DNA of 64,000 bases from Amphiduros pacificus (lineage: Eukaryota > Annelida > Polychaeta > Phyllodocida > Hesionidae), in contig OX439010.1 of NCBI GenBank assembly GCA_949316495.1, positions 16,486,809 through 16,550,808 of the forward strand. The letters run 5' to 3'. The notes under the pieces were generated by a model that was not told where the DNA came from, ran no database searches, and was given only the letters and a program-made list of their open reading frames with translations. Of this stretch, positions 12,001-22,259 are shown in pieces (positions within the stretch are counted from its first letter, which is position 1; every line of letters starts with the position of its first letter). The position numbers and the translations under genes were made by a program.

Positions 12001-15000
12001 TAACAACAATTGAATAATTATATTTTATCTTACATTACAATCAACAATAGCAATATTGCTTCCAGGCTACCAGCAACAAAGTCACTAAAATTTTGATCCA
12101 AAATAAGGTTAATATTGTATGTCCATCATGGATCAGCCTGCACCTGAGCAGAGCCAGCATCCAGCTGCCATCTCACTTATCAACTACCACAAAAATATTG
12201 ATATAGGCAATTATTGGCAAGTTATCAAAATAATTTAACAATTTTCTTCATCTTAATAATAATCCTATGATGTCTGTACACACATCACTGCAGTCAAGAC
12301 CATGGTGGGAGACGATGGCAATCATTTCCACCAATCGGAGAGCAGCTAACAGACGATTGCGAGAAGTGTCCAGAGTAACAATGGCGTGAAGCGGCGATCA
12401 CCATATGTCTACATTTCAGCATCGCATAAGATGGCTTTCTCAGAATAAATGAGACAAATAAATAAACAACTGGAAAAAAATGTTAATTGACAATAGGGTC
12501 ATCCAGGGCAGCTACAGATTTTCTAGTGGTAGATAAGGATGAGCCTATTTCAGAACATGATATCATGATTGTCATCATTATGAGCATTGTATATAATATC
12601 TTAAACCACGATCAACAAGTGATTTATGGGGAATGCTACATGTATATTATTCATAAACTGCTACGCATTATGAAGAAAAGTGCCAATATTTTCCCACTTT
12701 GTGTCTTGCTAACAATTTATTATCAGCATTCTCCAATCAGACAAAGATTCTGGCCCATTTTTAATCCCTCATATTCAATCATTTTAAAAGAATATATGTA
12801 AATCCAAAATGTTTTGAGTGATAGTTTTTTTAAGTACAAGAAATGAAAAAATCTCTCCTCTGACCATCAAAATGAGTGAGATAACTAAATTTAAAATCCT
12901 GATATAAATTTAAAAACAAAATGATATTCAAATAAAAGACCTGAATTGATTGTATCAAATGTTAGTGTTCTTAAATCTTACATAGAAATGCAATGAAAAT
13001 CACACACAAAAAATTGTAAAATCTGGAAAAACGTAGTTTCATCACCAACCTCCCCTATTTTTGGATGAGGAAAAAAATTATTTTTATGTGCCACCTCAAA
13101 GAAAAAACATTTTTGATAATGTTTAATTGTTATAATACAACAGAAAATATATCATTTTCCAATATAATAAAATAAAAAAAACCCTAAAAAGACTATTTTT
13201 CTCTTGGCCTAAAATTCATTTTGTCAAAATATTACAATATCTTAAGAGGGTTAAGGCACATCCTCACAAACCTGCTTGGAAAAGATTTATTTGGTCTCAT
13301 TCAAGAACAGTGCATTTACTGTTGTAAATGCCAAGATGACAAGATGACAGATGCCAAGATGATGACCATACTTCAAACTAAAGAAAAAAAAAAACCCAAA
13401 AAAAAACATTACACTAAAGCAATGTATATGGGAGTTTACTGACCTTGTTGACCTTTGCCTTTCTTGGATTGAGGAGCCTTGGCTGCAGCCTGTCCTGCTG
13501 AGCCCTTGTCATCATCCAGGTAGATACCTAAGCGAATCTCAGGCTTGGAGCGAGAATATTTGGAATGGAGAAGTGGCCACCACTTTGATGTCTATACAAA
13601 ACATTGTTAAAACAATAATAAAGATAGTTTCTTGTCAGGAGTCTCAGCATTTGTAGGCTTAAACATGAATTGTGATGGGTAAATCATTTTTACCAAGTTC
13701 ATAATTGCAGTGAAAATAATAAAGATAATATACATTTTTGAATTTTAAAATTAATTATGACAAAAAAGTTGGATGTTGGCGAAAAGGCAGATACTCCAAT
13801 TAGTGGGATAAATGATTCAATCTTAATCCTTATTGTTGACCACAGGAAAATATCAATTTACACAAACAGGAAATGTCTATTCATTTTGCAGTGCTTTCTC
13901 TATCACAGCTTACCATAGATAAATCCCTTTTTTATTGAAATTCCTTGCCTATTGTCAATATACCAAACAAAAACAAGACAGGCACGACATCCAAATGAAA
14001 GAAAAAAATCTTGATGAGCACTCTACCTGTACAGCCTGAGCAGATCTGAGGTCGAGGATAACATAACCGATGGCTTCTTTCATGGTGCTCTGGGTATCTT
14101 GTGCATACACCTGCACCTTGATGGAGGCGCGTTGCAGCCGGTGCTGGTGCAGTCCCTTCTTGTCCAGCTCCCATGCCAGCTCCTGGGTGAAATCTGGGGA
14201 CTCCACATGATCCACTGGATCTGTTGCTAGCAGTTCCCCATCAAACTTTGCTTCCACTATTAATTTGTGCTTTGGTCGCTTCGGGAATCTGTGTCCTGGA
14301 GAAATATAATCACAGTAATGATGCAATTTTTGGCGTGTATTCTAATTCTTTTAGGAAATTTTTACATAAGATGTCATGAATGTTGTCAAAGCCTAAACTT
14401 TGGTGGAACTTAGCATTTCTTTTATATTTTTGGCTTATTTAAATATTTGAAGGCCAATGTGTTTGACATATTTTTAAACATATTAACAATAAAAGAAAGA
14501 TCACATCATTCCATATCAAAATTTCAGATTGATCTGGATTGCATATTTGTTTAGAACTAATGATTATAGAAGTAATTGTATTCTTATTATAAACAAGGAA
14601 GTAAATGTAGAACTTTGTAAATATTACTCTTGTGCCAACTGATGTTAAGAAGCATATCACATGCTGAAATATTCATTAGTAACAACCAAAAAATAAAGAT
14701 TTGGAGGGGTGTGAGTTGGTACCTAAGACGTTTTTGCTGATGCCAGCTGGACAGACAAATTCAATGTATATTGGGTATCAAGGTGCAGTGGTGAGAAGTG
14801 CATAGCAGTGACTGGCATGTGTATAAAACTGGCAGTTGAAAGTCTGACATTTTTAACAAGGTTTTAAAAACATAAAGCAAGCTGCTGTACTAATTGCAAC
14901 TGAGCTGAATTTTGTCTCAGACTTCATCTTGTATTCCCATTATCTTTCAATGCAATGTGTTTATGTTTTCACAGCTTGACTGATGTTGTCACTGTAAAAT

Positions 15001-15710
15001 AGTGTCAGAAGTGGTCACTTGCCCAAACATCATATGACTTATCATAAAATTCAGACAAACTGCAGCCCTTCAGAATGTTACAAATGACGTCATCAAGCCA
15101 GAACAATGGGGACGTCAACCTCCTTCCCGTCCGTTGCCGGTGGTGGACGTTGCCGTCCTTCCCGTCCGTTAGGGGTTAAACCCACGCCAAATGGCCGGTC
15201 TACCATTTTTGTAGTACCAAACACTGGGACACACCCACAAAATATAAAAGTATTCTTTGGGCCTTAATTCACAGTGGCCATATTCAGAGTGGCAAATTTC
15301 AAAGGTAAATATTGCTGGATGATATTGCTGGGTTGAAAACTCTATGCTGACAACCTGCAATTGAGATCTCAGTGCCAAATCACAGTTTGTGTCAACAAAA
15401 TGTCACTTGACTTGGGAGTGGCAGTGTACAACACTGGATTTTCTAGGCCATTATCATGTTTAATGTAATATATACTTTATTTCATAACATGCTTCAGGCA
15501 CAATTCTTTACTTTTGATTCTATCTGACGTTTTTGTTTCACTTTTCAAAAATATGAATGTCATTTCTGAGCTTTTGAAACAAACATGCCTGGGCAAGGTT
15601 TTGATTGTGTGGGAAAATTCCCTGCTAAATTAAAGATTTCTACTTTGTTTTAAAACATACAAACCTTCAAGCACTGATACTACTATCAGATAGTTGTCCT
15701 TCTCAACCAT
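1..15710 (-). CDS. CEP120: CEP120, centrosomal protein of 120 kDa (17 exons seen, 3' end off the left edge)
   Basis: CEP120 works at centrioles, where the family is needed for centriole elongation, appendage assembly and ciliogenesis. The joined exons are (3' to 5' along the window) 1-39, 279-371, 606-695, 848-1009, 2621-2797, 3100-3217, 3398-3547, 3928-4060, 4317-4508, 4792-5092, 8451-8549, 9488-9607, 9989-10180, 10438-10592, 13444-13591, 14027-14295 and 15665-15710. They total 2484 nt (828 codons) with every phase matching. Visible parts: C2A (about residues 1-140, with [18 protein letters not shown]), C2B (about 170-310, with [17 protein letters not shown] and [14 protein letters not shown]), a Ser/Pro/Lys-rich linker (about 344-520), C2C (about 525-680, with [17 protein letters not shown]) and a Glu/Lys-rich coiled coil from about 728. 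Human CEP120 is close to 986 residues, so roughly the last quarter of the coiled coil is missing here. It is divergent to CSNK1G, 877 bp apart. The intron after exon 11 appears to use a GC donor. Confidence 0.95.
279..371 (-). CDS. CEP120: CEP120 exon 16
   Basis: Thirty-one codons (residues 785-815), phase 0 at both ends, with acceptor TTTCAG and donor GAG|GTAAAA. It reads [20 protein letters not shown] and on, an amphipathic heptad-like coiled coil matching the vertebrate region [20 protein letters not shown]. Confidence 0.88.
606..695 (-). CDS. CEP120: CEP120 exon 15
   Basis: Thirty codons (residues 755-784), phase 0 at both ends, acceptor ATTTTAG and donor AAG|GTCTGA. It contains [18 protein letters not shown], which matches vertebrate QALAEEWKKRDRERESLV almost residue for residue. 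It is start of the highly charged coiled coil. Confidence 0.9.
848..1009 (-). CDS. CEP120: CEP120 exon 14
   Basis: Fifty-four codons (residues 701-754), phase 0 at both ends, acceptor CTGTCCAG and donor CAG|GTAAAT. The first half is a poorly conserved Gln/Ala-rich spacer; the second half, [20 protein letters not shown], is the conserved entry to the CEP120 coiled coil. Confidence 0.92.
1090..1978. mobile_element. Non-autonomous DNA transposon (MITE-like) with terminal inverted repeats
   Basis: The left end CAGGCCTCGACATTAAC and the right end, read in reverse, CAGGCCTTGACATTAAC differ by one base. The element is flanked by CCTTA (or CCTTAC, if one base less is taken as the end), at 1085-1089 and 1979-1983, a probable target duplication. 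A palindrome ACTTGCCCGGTGGGCAAGT lies close inside both ends (about 1179-1197 and 1931-1950). No transposase frame is visible, so it would depend on another element. It sits in CEP120 intron 13. The superfamily is not clear; the short duplication does not fit the 8-bp sites usual for hAT. Confidence 0.72.
1325..1615. repeat. GC-rich foldback inside the TIR element
   Basis: GCTGTACACGATTGG at about 1371 reappears inverted as CCAATCGTGTACAGC at about 1558, and the similarity continues outward in the imperfect pair around AAGTCGAGCAC and its reverse AAGTCGTGCAC. Between the arms is a strongly GC-rich, CGG/CCG-rich core (about 1390-1550), in sharp contrast to the AT-rich surroundings. It may be a second element nested in the first, or an internal hairpin of the same one. 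Confidence 0.55.
2044..2071 (-). repeat. Duplicated copy of the CEP120 exon 13 end with its splice donor
   Basis: Read on the minus strand this segment resembles the last bases of exon 13 plus the donor (…TCGTCACAG|GTGAGC) with only about two differences over 26 bases. It lies on the far side of the 18-bp minisatellite, so the array is bracketed by two copies of the exon end. It could act as a decoy or alternative donor; nothing shows that it is used. Confidence 0.6.
2098..2615. repeat. 18-bp minisatellite, about 28 units
   Basis: The plus-strand unit is CTCACCCCTGCTGACTAG, with G/C, A/G and C/T variants. All units keep 18 bp, so the plus strand is open as a [12 protein letters not shown] repeat; this is a consequence of the unit and not evidence of a gene. 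On the minus strand each unit carries GGGTGAG, a good match to the 5' splice consensus, right after the true exon 13 donor. Units with CTAG put an in-frame stop into any read-through of CEP120. Confidence 0.9.
2621..2797 (-). CDS. CEP120: CEP120 exon 13 (end of C2C domain)
   Basis: Fifty-nine codons (residues 642-700), phase 0 at both ends, acceptor TGTTTCAG and donor [25 protein letters not shown] and [16 protein letters not shown] match vertebrate CWRQTYSESVPVIAA and IADLSYTVTLEDYGLV. The exon ends directly at a minisatellite whose units copy the donor. Confidence 0.93.
3100..3217 (-). CDS. CEP120: CEP120 exon 12 (C2C domain)
   Basis: One base plus 39 codons (residues 602-641), acceptor TTTCCAG, donor GTT|GTGAGT. 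It encodes [20 protein letters not shown], matching vertebrate [20 protein letters not shown]. The reading phase fixes the preceding exon end as a split AG|A arginine codon. Confidence 0.9.
3398..3547 (-). CDS. CEP120: CEP120 exon 11 (C2C domain), GC donor
   Basis: Residues 552-601. The acceptor is TTCCAG|G and the protein [20 protein letters not shown] is nearly the vertebrate sequence. Frame and homology (QTFNR then VPLVVE) need the exon to stop after AATAG, where the intron begins GCATGT. The nearest GT, six bases further on, would shift the frame of exon 12. Confidence 0.9.
3928..4060 (-). CDS. CEP120: CEP120 exon 10 (start of C2C domain)
   Basis: Two bases plus 43 codons plus two bases (residues 508-551), acceptor TGGTTAG, donor [29 protein letters not shown] matches vertebrate [20 protein letters not shown], the first strand of the third C2 domain. 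Confidence 0.92.
4317..4508 (-). CDS. CEP120: CEP120 exon 9 (low-complexity linker)
   Basis: Residues 444-507, phase 1 at both ends, acceptor TTTATAG, donor CTG|GTCAGT. It encodes [15 protein letters not shown] and then a Pro/Ser/Gly-rich stretch. The vertebrate linker at this place is also Ser/Pro/Lys-rich but not alignable, so the call rests on splice phase, open frame and position. Confidence 0.82.
4792..5092 (-). CDS. CEP120: CEP120 exon 8 (low-complexity linker)
   Basis: One hundred codons plus one base (residues 344-443), acceptor TTTTTCAG, donor AAG|GTATAG. The protein is Ser/Pro/Lys/Arg-rich with several SP and TP pairs (for example LTPTKEVES and [15 protein letters not shown]), candidate proline-directed phosphorylation sites. 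It fits the vertebrate linker that contains LTPIKEKTLTGPKSP. A further small exon in the 3.4 kb intron before it cannot be excluded. Confidence 0.83.
5930..6353. mobile_element. TA-flanked MITE, mariner/pogo-like ends
   Basis: The left end CAGTATAATTCTCCCTATCT and the right end, read in reverse, CAATACAATTCTCGCTATCT agree for about 29 bases with three mismatches, both continuing as GCTCTCCCG. Both ends abut TA (5928-5929 and 6354-6355), the target duplication of the Tc1/mariner/pogo group, and CAGTA-type ends are typical of pogo. The 0.42 kb body has no open transposase, so it is non-autonomous. Confidence 0.78.
7140..8095. repeat. Diverged direct repeats (three partial copies)
   Basis: CCGGGATTGTTTCCCATTAG occurs at about 7161 and 7312. 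CCATTGTCAAATATCAGAAT, followed by CCTTTCCCGG or similar and TTCCCGTTCTAAA, recurs at about 7242, 7365 and 7976. The units are about 130-150 bp and the third is separated by about 500 bp of other DNA. No coding content or end structure was recognised. Confidence 0.65.
7470..7821. promoter_or_regulatory. Cluster of CACGTG E-boxes with a TGACGTCA site
   Basis: CACGTG occurs at 7470-7475, 7505-7510, 7745-7750 and 7816-7821, and a perfect TGACGTCA at 7484-7491 lies between the first two. These are the standard bHLH-zip and CREB/ATF core sites. Part of the interval is repeat DNA, so they may be a property of the repeat and not of CEP120. Confidence 0.3.
8451..8549 (-). CDS. CEP120: CEP120 exon 7 (end of C2B domain)
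   Basis: Thirty-three codons (residues 311-343), phase 0 at both ends, acceptor TTTGCAG, donor [20 protein letters not shown] and [15 protein letters not shown] match vertebrate LDPPNRAKQKL and APTVGVSVALQREGI. Confidence 0.93.
9488..9607 (-). CDS. CEP120: CEP120 exon 6 (C2B domain)
   Basis: Forty codons (residues 271-310), phase 0 at both ends, acceptor TTTCCAG, donor CAG|GTTGGA. CCGGATCAGTCATTAGG-type coding gives [20 protein letters not shown], nearly identical to vertebrate [20 protein letters not shown]. Confidence 0.95.
9989..10180 (-). CDS. CEP120: CEP120 exon 5 (C2B domain)
   Basis: Sixty-four codons (residues 207-270), phase 0 at both ends, acceptor ATTACAG, donor [29 protein letters not shown] and [13 protein letters not shown]-type sequence (here [16 protein letters not shown]) are hallmark CEP120 stretches. 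Confidence 0.96.
10438..10592 (-). CDS. CEP120: CEP120 exon 4 (start of C2B domain)
   Basis: Two bases plus 51 codons (residues 155-206), acceptor ATATTTAG, donor [29 protein letters not shown] and IAFATNLPH match vertebrate [20 protein letters not shown] and IAFATQLEQ. An acidic, Ser-rich lead-in ([14 protein letters not shown]) precedes the domain. Confidence 0.95.
10593..13443 (-). other. CEP120 intron 3 (2.85 kb)
   Basis: No exon is recognised. It contains a perfect 21-bp tandem duplication at about 10991-11031 (AAGGCTGGCATTAAGATGCT twice), a G-rich run near 11866 and one member of a dispersed repeat family (about 12303-12525). The rest is AT-rich. Confidence 0.6.
12303..12525. repeat. 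Dispersed repeat family A, copy 1
   Basis: It aligns by eye with 49262-49500: GTGGGAGACGATGGCAAT…ACCAATC…GAGCAGCTAA, then AGTAACAATGGC…ATCACCA…, then ACAACTGGRAAAAAAT and GGGCAGC. No clear terminal repeats or poly-A tail were found. It carries no open frame of note. Confidence 0.6.
13444..13591 (-). CDS. CEP120: CEP120 exon 3 (end of C2A domain)
   Basis: Forty-nine codons plus one base (residues 106-154), acceptor TTGTATAG, donor [28 protein letters not shown] matches vertebrate APKWYQLLSNKYTKFKSEI; the remainder is an Ala/Gln/Lys-rich linker ([16 protein letters not shown]). Confidence 0.94.
14027..14295 (-). CDS. CEP120: CEP120 exon 2 (C2A domain)
   Basis: Two bases plus 89 codons (residues 16-105), acceptor TTCTCCAG, donor [49 protein letters not shown] and [15 protein letters not shown] are close to vertebrate CEP120. 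Any upstream methionine in this frame is intronic; the true start is in exon 1. Confidence 0.97.
14296..15664 (-). other. CEP120 intron 1 (1.37 kb)
   Basis: AT-rich, with no exon recognised. The segment at about 15120-15175 has CCTTCCCGTCCGTT twice and is locally GC-rich, and a TGACGTCA lies near 15085. These could belong to the promoter region or to an unrecognised repeat. Confidence 0.5.
15665..15710 (-). CDS. CEP120: CEP120 exon 1 with start codon
   Basis: This 46-base coding exon starts with ATG at 15710 in the favourable context AACCATGG and reads [15 protein letters not shown], then G|GTTTGT as donor. It matches vertebrate MVSKSDQLLIVVSILEG exactly in length, and its phase (one base of a Gly codon) fits exon 2. 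It is too short to stand out as an open frame. Confidence 0.95.
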
Positions 15711-16587
15711 GGTTCATCCGATTGTCTCAAACCATCATATTTTGGGAGTAATTCGACAAAATATCAATGGATTTTTCACCAAGTTTGAAAACAGCCGCCA
15801 TCGAAGGAAAACATGGAACCGGAATTACGTATTCTGGTGTGATCGAAACGTCACATCCGGGAAGGGAAAGAACCGGAAATTTTCGGATTATCTCAAAATT
15901 AGAAAACGTCAAAATAAAATACAAATGTGCATTTACAACATTATATAGATATACAAAGTCCAATATCATTTCAAACATTTCATTCTGACGGACAAAAACA
16001 CTGACAGTTTGGAACCGGTTTACGCCCATGGAGACGAGCGATCTGCTCAGTTCAAGAACTACTTTCTTGGACTATGATATGCTCAGACATAATTTTGAAT
16101 AAATTCTATTTGATATTCAGTATGCAAGTCTTATTGTGGATATTACTTGTCAACATCTTGTGTAATGTTAACATTGGTGAAATGCACTACGCGTGAAATA
16201 AAAAGATACATAATTTTCTTGTGCACCGCGTATTGATATTTTACATGCAAGTTTGTGATTAGGTCGACAAGGGTAGGGAAGTTGAATGGCTGAACTCAGA
16301 AATATTTTGATCGTTTTGTGAAGCCATTTTATTCTATCTGGATGATACTGATTCATCTGAGGACATAGCAGTCATGATTTAGGGATACCCCAGTTCCATC
16401 GGGATCCCTCATCTACGTAGAATGGGACACTATCACCGATATTCAGACCCGGAAAGATTGACACCCGGTTCTTGAAACAAGGTGCAGACAGCGCCTTGTT
16501 TTTCGTGTTTCTCAAGTCATTCCATTGTATCCACACGGGATATAGGATCATTATTAACCATATTTGGTGGAATTATATTGTGTCAAA
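15711..16587. promoter_or_regulatory. Divergent CEP120/CSNK1G promoter region
   Basis: The two start codons face away from each other with 877 bp between them, so both 5' UTRs and probably both promoters lie here. CCGGAA/CGGAAG-type ETS core sites occur near 15817, 15852, 15871 and 16449. ACGCCCATGGAGAC at 16022-16035 is one base off the RFX X-box pattern, the site common in cilium-gene promoters. I see no clear TATA box and cannot place the start sites. Confidence 0.6.
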
Positions 16588-16801
16588 ATGACCAGTGTAC
16601 AAAAGACAGATCGTGGTAGATCTCAAGAGGAAAGGGATCGAGATCCCAACAGAAGAACATCAAAAGCCAGCGACCATCGCCGAGGAATGGGACACGCCGG
16701 CAACAGACAGAGCTCGGGCAACTCTGGAGTGTTGATGGTTGGACCAAATTTTAGAGTTGGAAAGAAAATAGGGTGTGGAAATTTTGGTGAATTAAGATTA
16801 G
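16588..16801 (+). CDS. CSNK1G: CSNK1G exon 1 with start codon
   Basis: Seventy-one codons plus one base. The ATG at 16588 (AAAATGACC, A at -3) is the first in-frame methionine; the frame upstream has no other ATG after the preceding stop. The first 46 or so residues are Arg/Ser-rich and disordered; [20 protein letters not shown] is the conserved CK1-gamma entry to the kinase domain. Donor G|GTAAGA. Confidence 0.95.
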
Positions 16802-19800
16802 GTAAGAACTGTTTCATACGTTTGAGCATATTTTGAACATTTTTTTGGTGTAAATGAAGTGAAAGAATTGTGTTTAAAACTGAATGTTTTGAAGTGTCTT
16901 GTGTTGCAATAAACATCAACAAAATCATTTTTCGTCACCACCATTGAACCAGTTTTCGTCACAGCCATTCATTCTTGAGCACAGGGTCAGTCACTGATGA
17001 ATTGATTTTTTTATATTAACATGTGATCTTCTTGGTTTTAACAGGAAAGAACCTTTACAACAATGAACATGTGGCGATTAAATTGGTAAGTACATTTATC
17101 AATAGGTAGACTACTTTGTATGCAAACACTGGCAATTATTGATGACACAGATAAAAATGCAACCTCACAATTTGCAATTACATGACTTTATGCATTTTAG
17201 GAAAACCAATGCATGTGAATCATTTATCACTGTAATGTGTCAGTTCCCAAGATCACAAATCTGCAAATTCCACAAAGAGACATTCACAAAGCACCAATGA
17301 TTCTTAAAATTGCAATGATTCACAGAATTGTTGTAAATCCAGGACCATTTGGGTGTTTTATCAGCACTGCATTTGCATATTCTGAATATTTTGCATGTGA
17401 AAGTTCTTGTTTCTTTTCTGTTGTCCACCTGACAAAAATTGCCAGAAAGGTTGATGTGTTTTATCTGGTCATAGATTCATACCTTTCATATATTCTGAGG
17501 TGACAACCAAACATTGGTCGATCTATCTGAACATCATTTTGATAATTCTCCAATTCTTAATTCACACAATTTAAACAAGAAAAAGTGATGCTCCATATGA
17601 AATGCAGATGGAACAAATTAAACGTACAAAAGTAAACAAATGAACTTAAATATCTATACAAATAAATACAAATATATATAAACAACACAAATCACAAAAA
17701 AAGAAAAAAAAATATTACAACAAACAAAATAAAAATTAAGATAAGCAACACAAAAATTAAGCAACAGAAATGAGTTCTTTACTTTCGGCAGTATGCCAAT
17801 TTGTTTTGCTGAGTAAACTTATAGATGTAGATTGCAATGAGTGATGATGATATCCTGCTTTCAGTTTTGTAAATAATTGCATTATTACACACAGCTTTTT
17901 CTTTGTTTACAAGACATTGGGCATATATTCATACACTTTAGGGCATGTGCAAATTTGAGTCTTATTTTTTGTCAAAGACAAAGACTCCACAGTGGCATCA
18001 ATTATTCAAGCCATATTGACCAAAGAAAAATTCAAATTACAACCCATAGGAAATGACTCCAAATTCCCAACACAGGTACTCCCCCGTTCTTATATTCACT
18101 GCTGACAGTGGATCTCAAAAAGTGGACAATCTGTGCAACAAAAAAAACAACTCTCAGGGGTTTGTGCACAAAATGGTGAGAGGTTTTGGTATTCTTTGAC
18201 TAACAGTCAGCTCTCAAAAGTCCAAGAAATTATACTTTAATTTATTTATAAAAAGGAAATTGACTGATTTTTTCAACTTTATCGACCCTGCTGGTCCTGC
18301 AACCAGTGTTGTTTGTGAAATTTGAGCTTGCCCTTTGCCAAAGCCAGTAACTTTCTTGGTCTTTTTTTCAGAATATGTCTGATATTATATAGTATCATGG
18401 CAAGCACAATTTTGGTCCTACAATCAGTGATTGAATTTTGAGCTTGCCCTGTTGCCCAAAACTAGTAACTTTCAAAGTCTTTTTTTTTTTCATAATTTGT
18501 CTGATTGATATCTAGGAAAATGGCAAGCACAATTTTAAGCATATTTCCGACTATCAGCAGGATGTAGTCAAATAAGGATAAATTTATATTAATTTTCTGT
18601 GGTAGAATCTTTAGAATAGATAAAGCTGTGTTGTAACTTTAGTATGTACTGCACTCTTGAATCTTTTATGAACCACGAGGAATACAGGTAACATTGCACT
18701 GGAAAGCATCCAATGGATGTTAATTGGGATTTGATAGTCGGGGAAACCCTGGCAAAAATGTTTATTGTCAAGAAAATTGTGAAAATAATAATCATTACTC
18801 TGAGATTTCAAAAACAAGGTTAAAATAAACAAAAAGAAGACTGTTTTAAGCTATGATATGATGGTAAACCAATGAAGAAAATTAAACAATGAAAAAAAAT
18901 ATGCATACATTTATTTAGACATGGCAGTGCAATTCAGCATGATTAAATATAGTTATATATCTTTTGTTTAATAAAAAACAAAAACACAATTTGTAGATTC
19001 TATTTTCTGAGTTTGCAGGATAGTAAGCAATGTTGTAAAAACCTTGATGTTACCCTTTTTGTGTAACATTTTGAAAACTGTTTTTATAACATATTGATAT
19101 TGATTATATGGCCAATTCAAACTTCAAATAATTGAGTACAAGCTAACTCTCACTTATTGATGTAAACATAATCTGGTTTTGTGAACAAATTCATTACACA
19201 GAGTCAGTGACAGTGAAAATTATGTTTGGTGAAACATCAAAACACTTATTGGCACTTAACCTTTAGTTACCATTGTTTGCACAAGTACTATATATTGTAC
19301 AAGTTAATATATATATATAGATATTGTGTAGTCAAATATCTCAAGATGAACATATAAAAAGTTTCTAATACACCTGAGATATATTTACCTCTAATTGATT
19401 TATATCTATGGATACTGCTTACATTTGCCCATTTACTCTACCAGTAACACACAATCAAAAGTGATCTCTTCAATGTTTATGTGGAGTGAATACAAATCTA
19501 GTCCAGACTTCTATTTGGTTTTGTATATTTATGATTTATTTGGTGACATATTGATCCGAAATTCAGATAACAAATATCTGTTTGAACTCAATTGATAACA
19601 TGTGTAGGTGACACAGGTATATTTCTAAGAAAAGGAGTATGGTTGTCATGACTGCTGGTTATTGATCATGTTAAAAAGATTCAGCTCTATTGATAGATAT
19701 CTTAAATGAATATTTACAATCCCACAAATGTTCTGCTCTGTTTATTTGACATAAACATGAGTTTCAGTATAAACATAAGTTTCAGTTTTAGTTTTCTCAT

Positions 19801-22259
19801 TTGGGTCCTTTTACAAATATTCTGAATGGTATTTTAATGGAATATTGGATAAAAGATTATCAAACGATATATCATTTCAACCAAAAATGATGTTAGGAAA
19901 TGATACATAAAATAGCTTTACCTTTGTTTGTCATGTATTTTTTGCTTTCCTGATTTTACAGGAACCAATGAAATCTCGAGCGCCACAATTACACTTGGAA
20001 TATAGGTTCTACAAACAACTGGGCCAAGCAGGTAAGACGTCCGAAAGACCCCTCAAAGGTATCTATTGCTTGTTTTACTTTGTAGGTTGAGTTAAGACAT
20101 TTGGTCATGTGCATACTTATAATTTGAAAAATCAATCAGGGTTTTGACCAAGACTATGTGTACCAGCGAGAGTAGGCCAAAAAAGGTTTTTAAAAATAAG
20201 GAAGATAATTGTGCTTTGAAGACATCTCATCCAAAATTTAGAGTTGGTTGGGATTTTTTGTTTTTGTTGTTGACCTTGGGATCTGAGTCCATAAATCTGT
20301 TTGGTTCTGCCATTATGTGACATGATTATGTGATGGAGGCCAGTTGCATGACCTTATAATACCCAACCTAACATATGCATGACTTAACTGAGTCAAAGGC
20401 AATTAGTAACCAGATGGAGGAACTAACTGAAAAGCCTTGTCTGATCCTATAGGGTCACGCACATGCATGACCAAATAGACCCCTGTGGACTTTCTTGCTG
20501 GTGCTAAAAAAATTAACCTCATAAACATGAATTTAGGTGTAATTCAAAGCACCAAAAGTATGTTACTATACAGATGTCTTGACTCAACTGATTCTCTAGA
20601 ATAGACTGCATTTTCACAAGTATATGGTATCAAATTATTTATAAATGTCATATTTACATGATGTCAGGATTTTTATCCCAATTGTTAAATCAGTGTCTTT
20701 CAAAATATTGACAGAATTGTGTACAAAAATAATTAAAGATTATTTGAGAATCAGTTTGAGATTCCCAGAAATCCTTTCCTATCCTGGCTTTGGTGGCAGT
20801 GTTTCATTGGTCAGGGGCTGACTCAGGGCTAGTTCTAAATACCTGCATATATTAAAAGCCTTTATTACCACACTTTTGGCAAATATATACTTGTGAAAAT
20901 TGTGTAGAAACCCATATCATTTTCTCTAGTTTTCATAAGTTGATTGAATGAGTATATTATTGGTTGAATTATGTGTTATGCAACTTGTTAGCATTGAAAA
21001 TAACATTTATAAGTTGTTGAACCATCTTATTATTCAGTTTTTCTCTAAAAAATATTAATACCTGCCATGCCCATAACATTAAATTATAAGTTGGAGTTGT
21101 GTTGATTTTTTTCATAAATATGTTGTACCTAAGTGATGTGATATGATTAATTGCATGCCCTTCTCATTGTGAAATATTCAAGTTTAGAAATAGAAGTAGT
21201 CAGAGATGCATGAGTTTGGGCAGATGCTTCTCATCTTTTTGTTCTGTATCAGGAAATAGCTTCAAAACCAAAAGAATGTGCTCCTCAGAATGTGTCACAC
21301 AGGATGTAGAAGTGGCATCGGTTGGGCTCTCTGACCTCAATTTGACACAAAAGCAAATATTGGGTCATCAGGGAATTTACACCACAGTGCTCCGCTCTTC
21401 AGTGGCACAGGTTGTGGGTGACTTTTAGCTTGTTAGCAATGCTTAGATGATCATAAAAAATGTTGTCTCCTTTAATCTGAGAAAATTGATCATTAGAGGA
21501 AAAATGTTTTTGATTTGGGTTCCAAGTTCAGTCACATTTTGTACTTTATTGAGATGGTTAGAAATCTTCTTTTTATTTTTCAGATAACTTTGTATTTAGG
21601 TAGTGTTGTGGTTATTTATGTGGTTGTGTATATTAGTAAATAATTTAATATAACTTGAAATATTTTTTCAAGTGTGGTGCCTTGAACCTGATTCTTTGTC
21701 TGAATTTAAAGGGGAAAAAAACACTAATTTGTTGTGTCACATATCTGCCTATTTGCTTATTTTGATATTAAACAATAAACATGTTTGTTTGCACAAAGTG
21801 ATTATCTTGTCATAAAAAGATAAAAGTGCTTTCTGGCCATAGAGACTAGGATTATCTTGATATCACAGTCAGTATCAATAAAGCTGTCTGTATTATGTGG
21901 TACATATTCTTTGACATCAACTGTTGAGATTAAATGGCCTTCATATCATCTGATAATATATACTGTTATCACAAACTATATTGTCCATAATGACGCAAAG
22001 ACTGCATGCTTTTAAACCAAACATAATATTATAGTAGGTAACATTGATAAATGGGATTTATGTTATGATATTAAAGTTGAAATGAAGGCACAAGAGATCA
22101 AGTGGTCATTGGAACTGTTGACAGTTCATCAAAGATCAAGATAAGACTCACTAATTAGTTGGTGTTTCAGATCTGTGAAAATCCATGAAGTATTTCATCT
22201 TTGTCAGAATTCAGCCTTGAGTGCAAAATAAATCAATTTAATGAAGGTGGGCATTTAGG

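Noticed and set aside
14296-14326. Start of CEP120 at the methionine near 14326
   Set aside because: It lies in intron sequence before the TTCTCCAG acceptor; exon 1 at 15665-15710 supplies the conserved N-terminus in the right phase.
16564-16587. Upstream start for CSNK1G at 16564
   Set aside because: That codon is TTG; the first in-frame ATG is at 16588.
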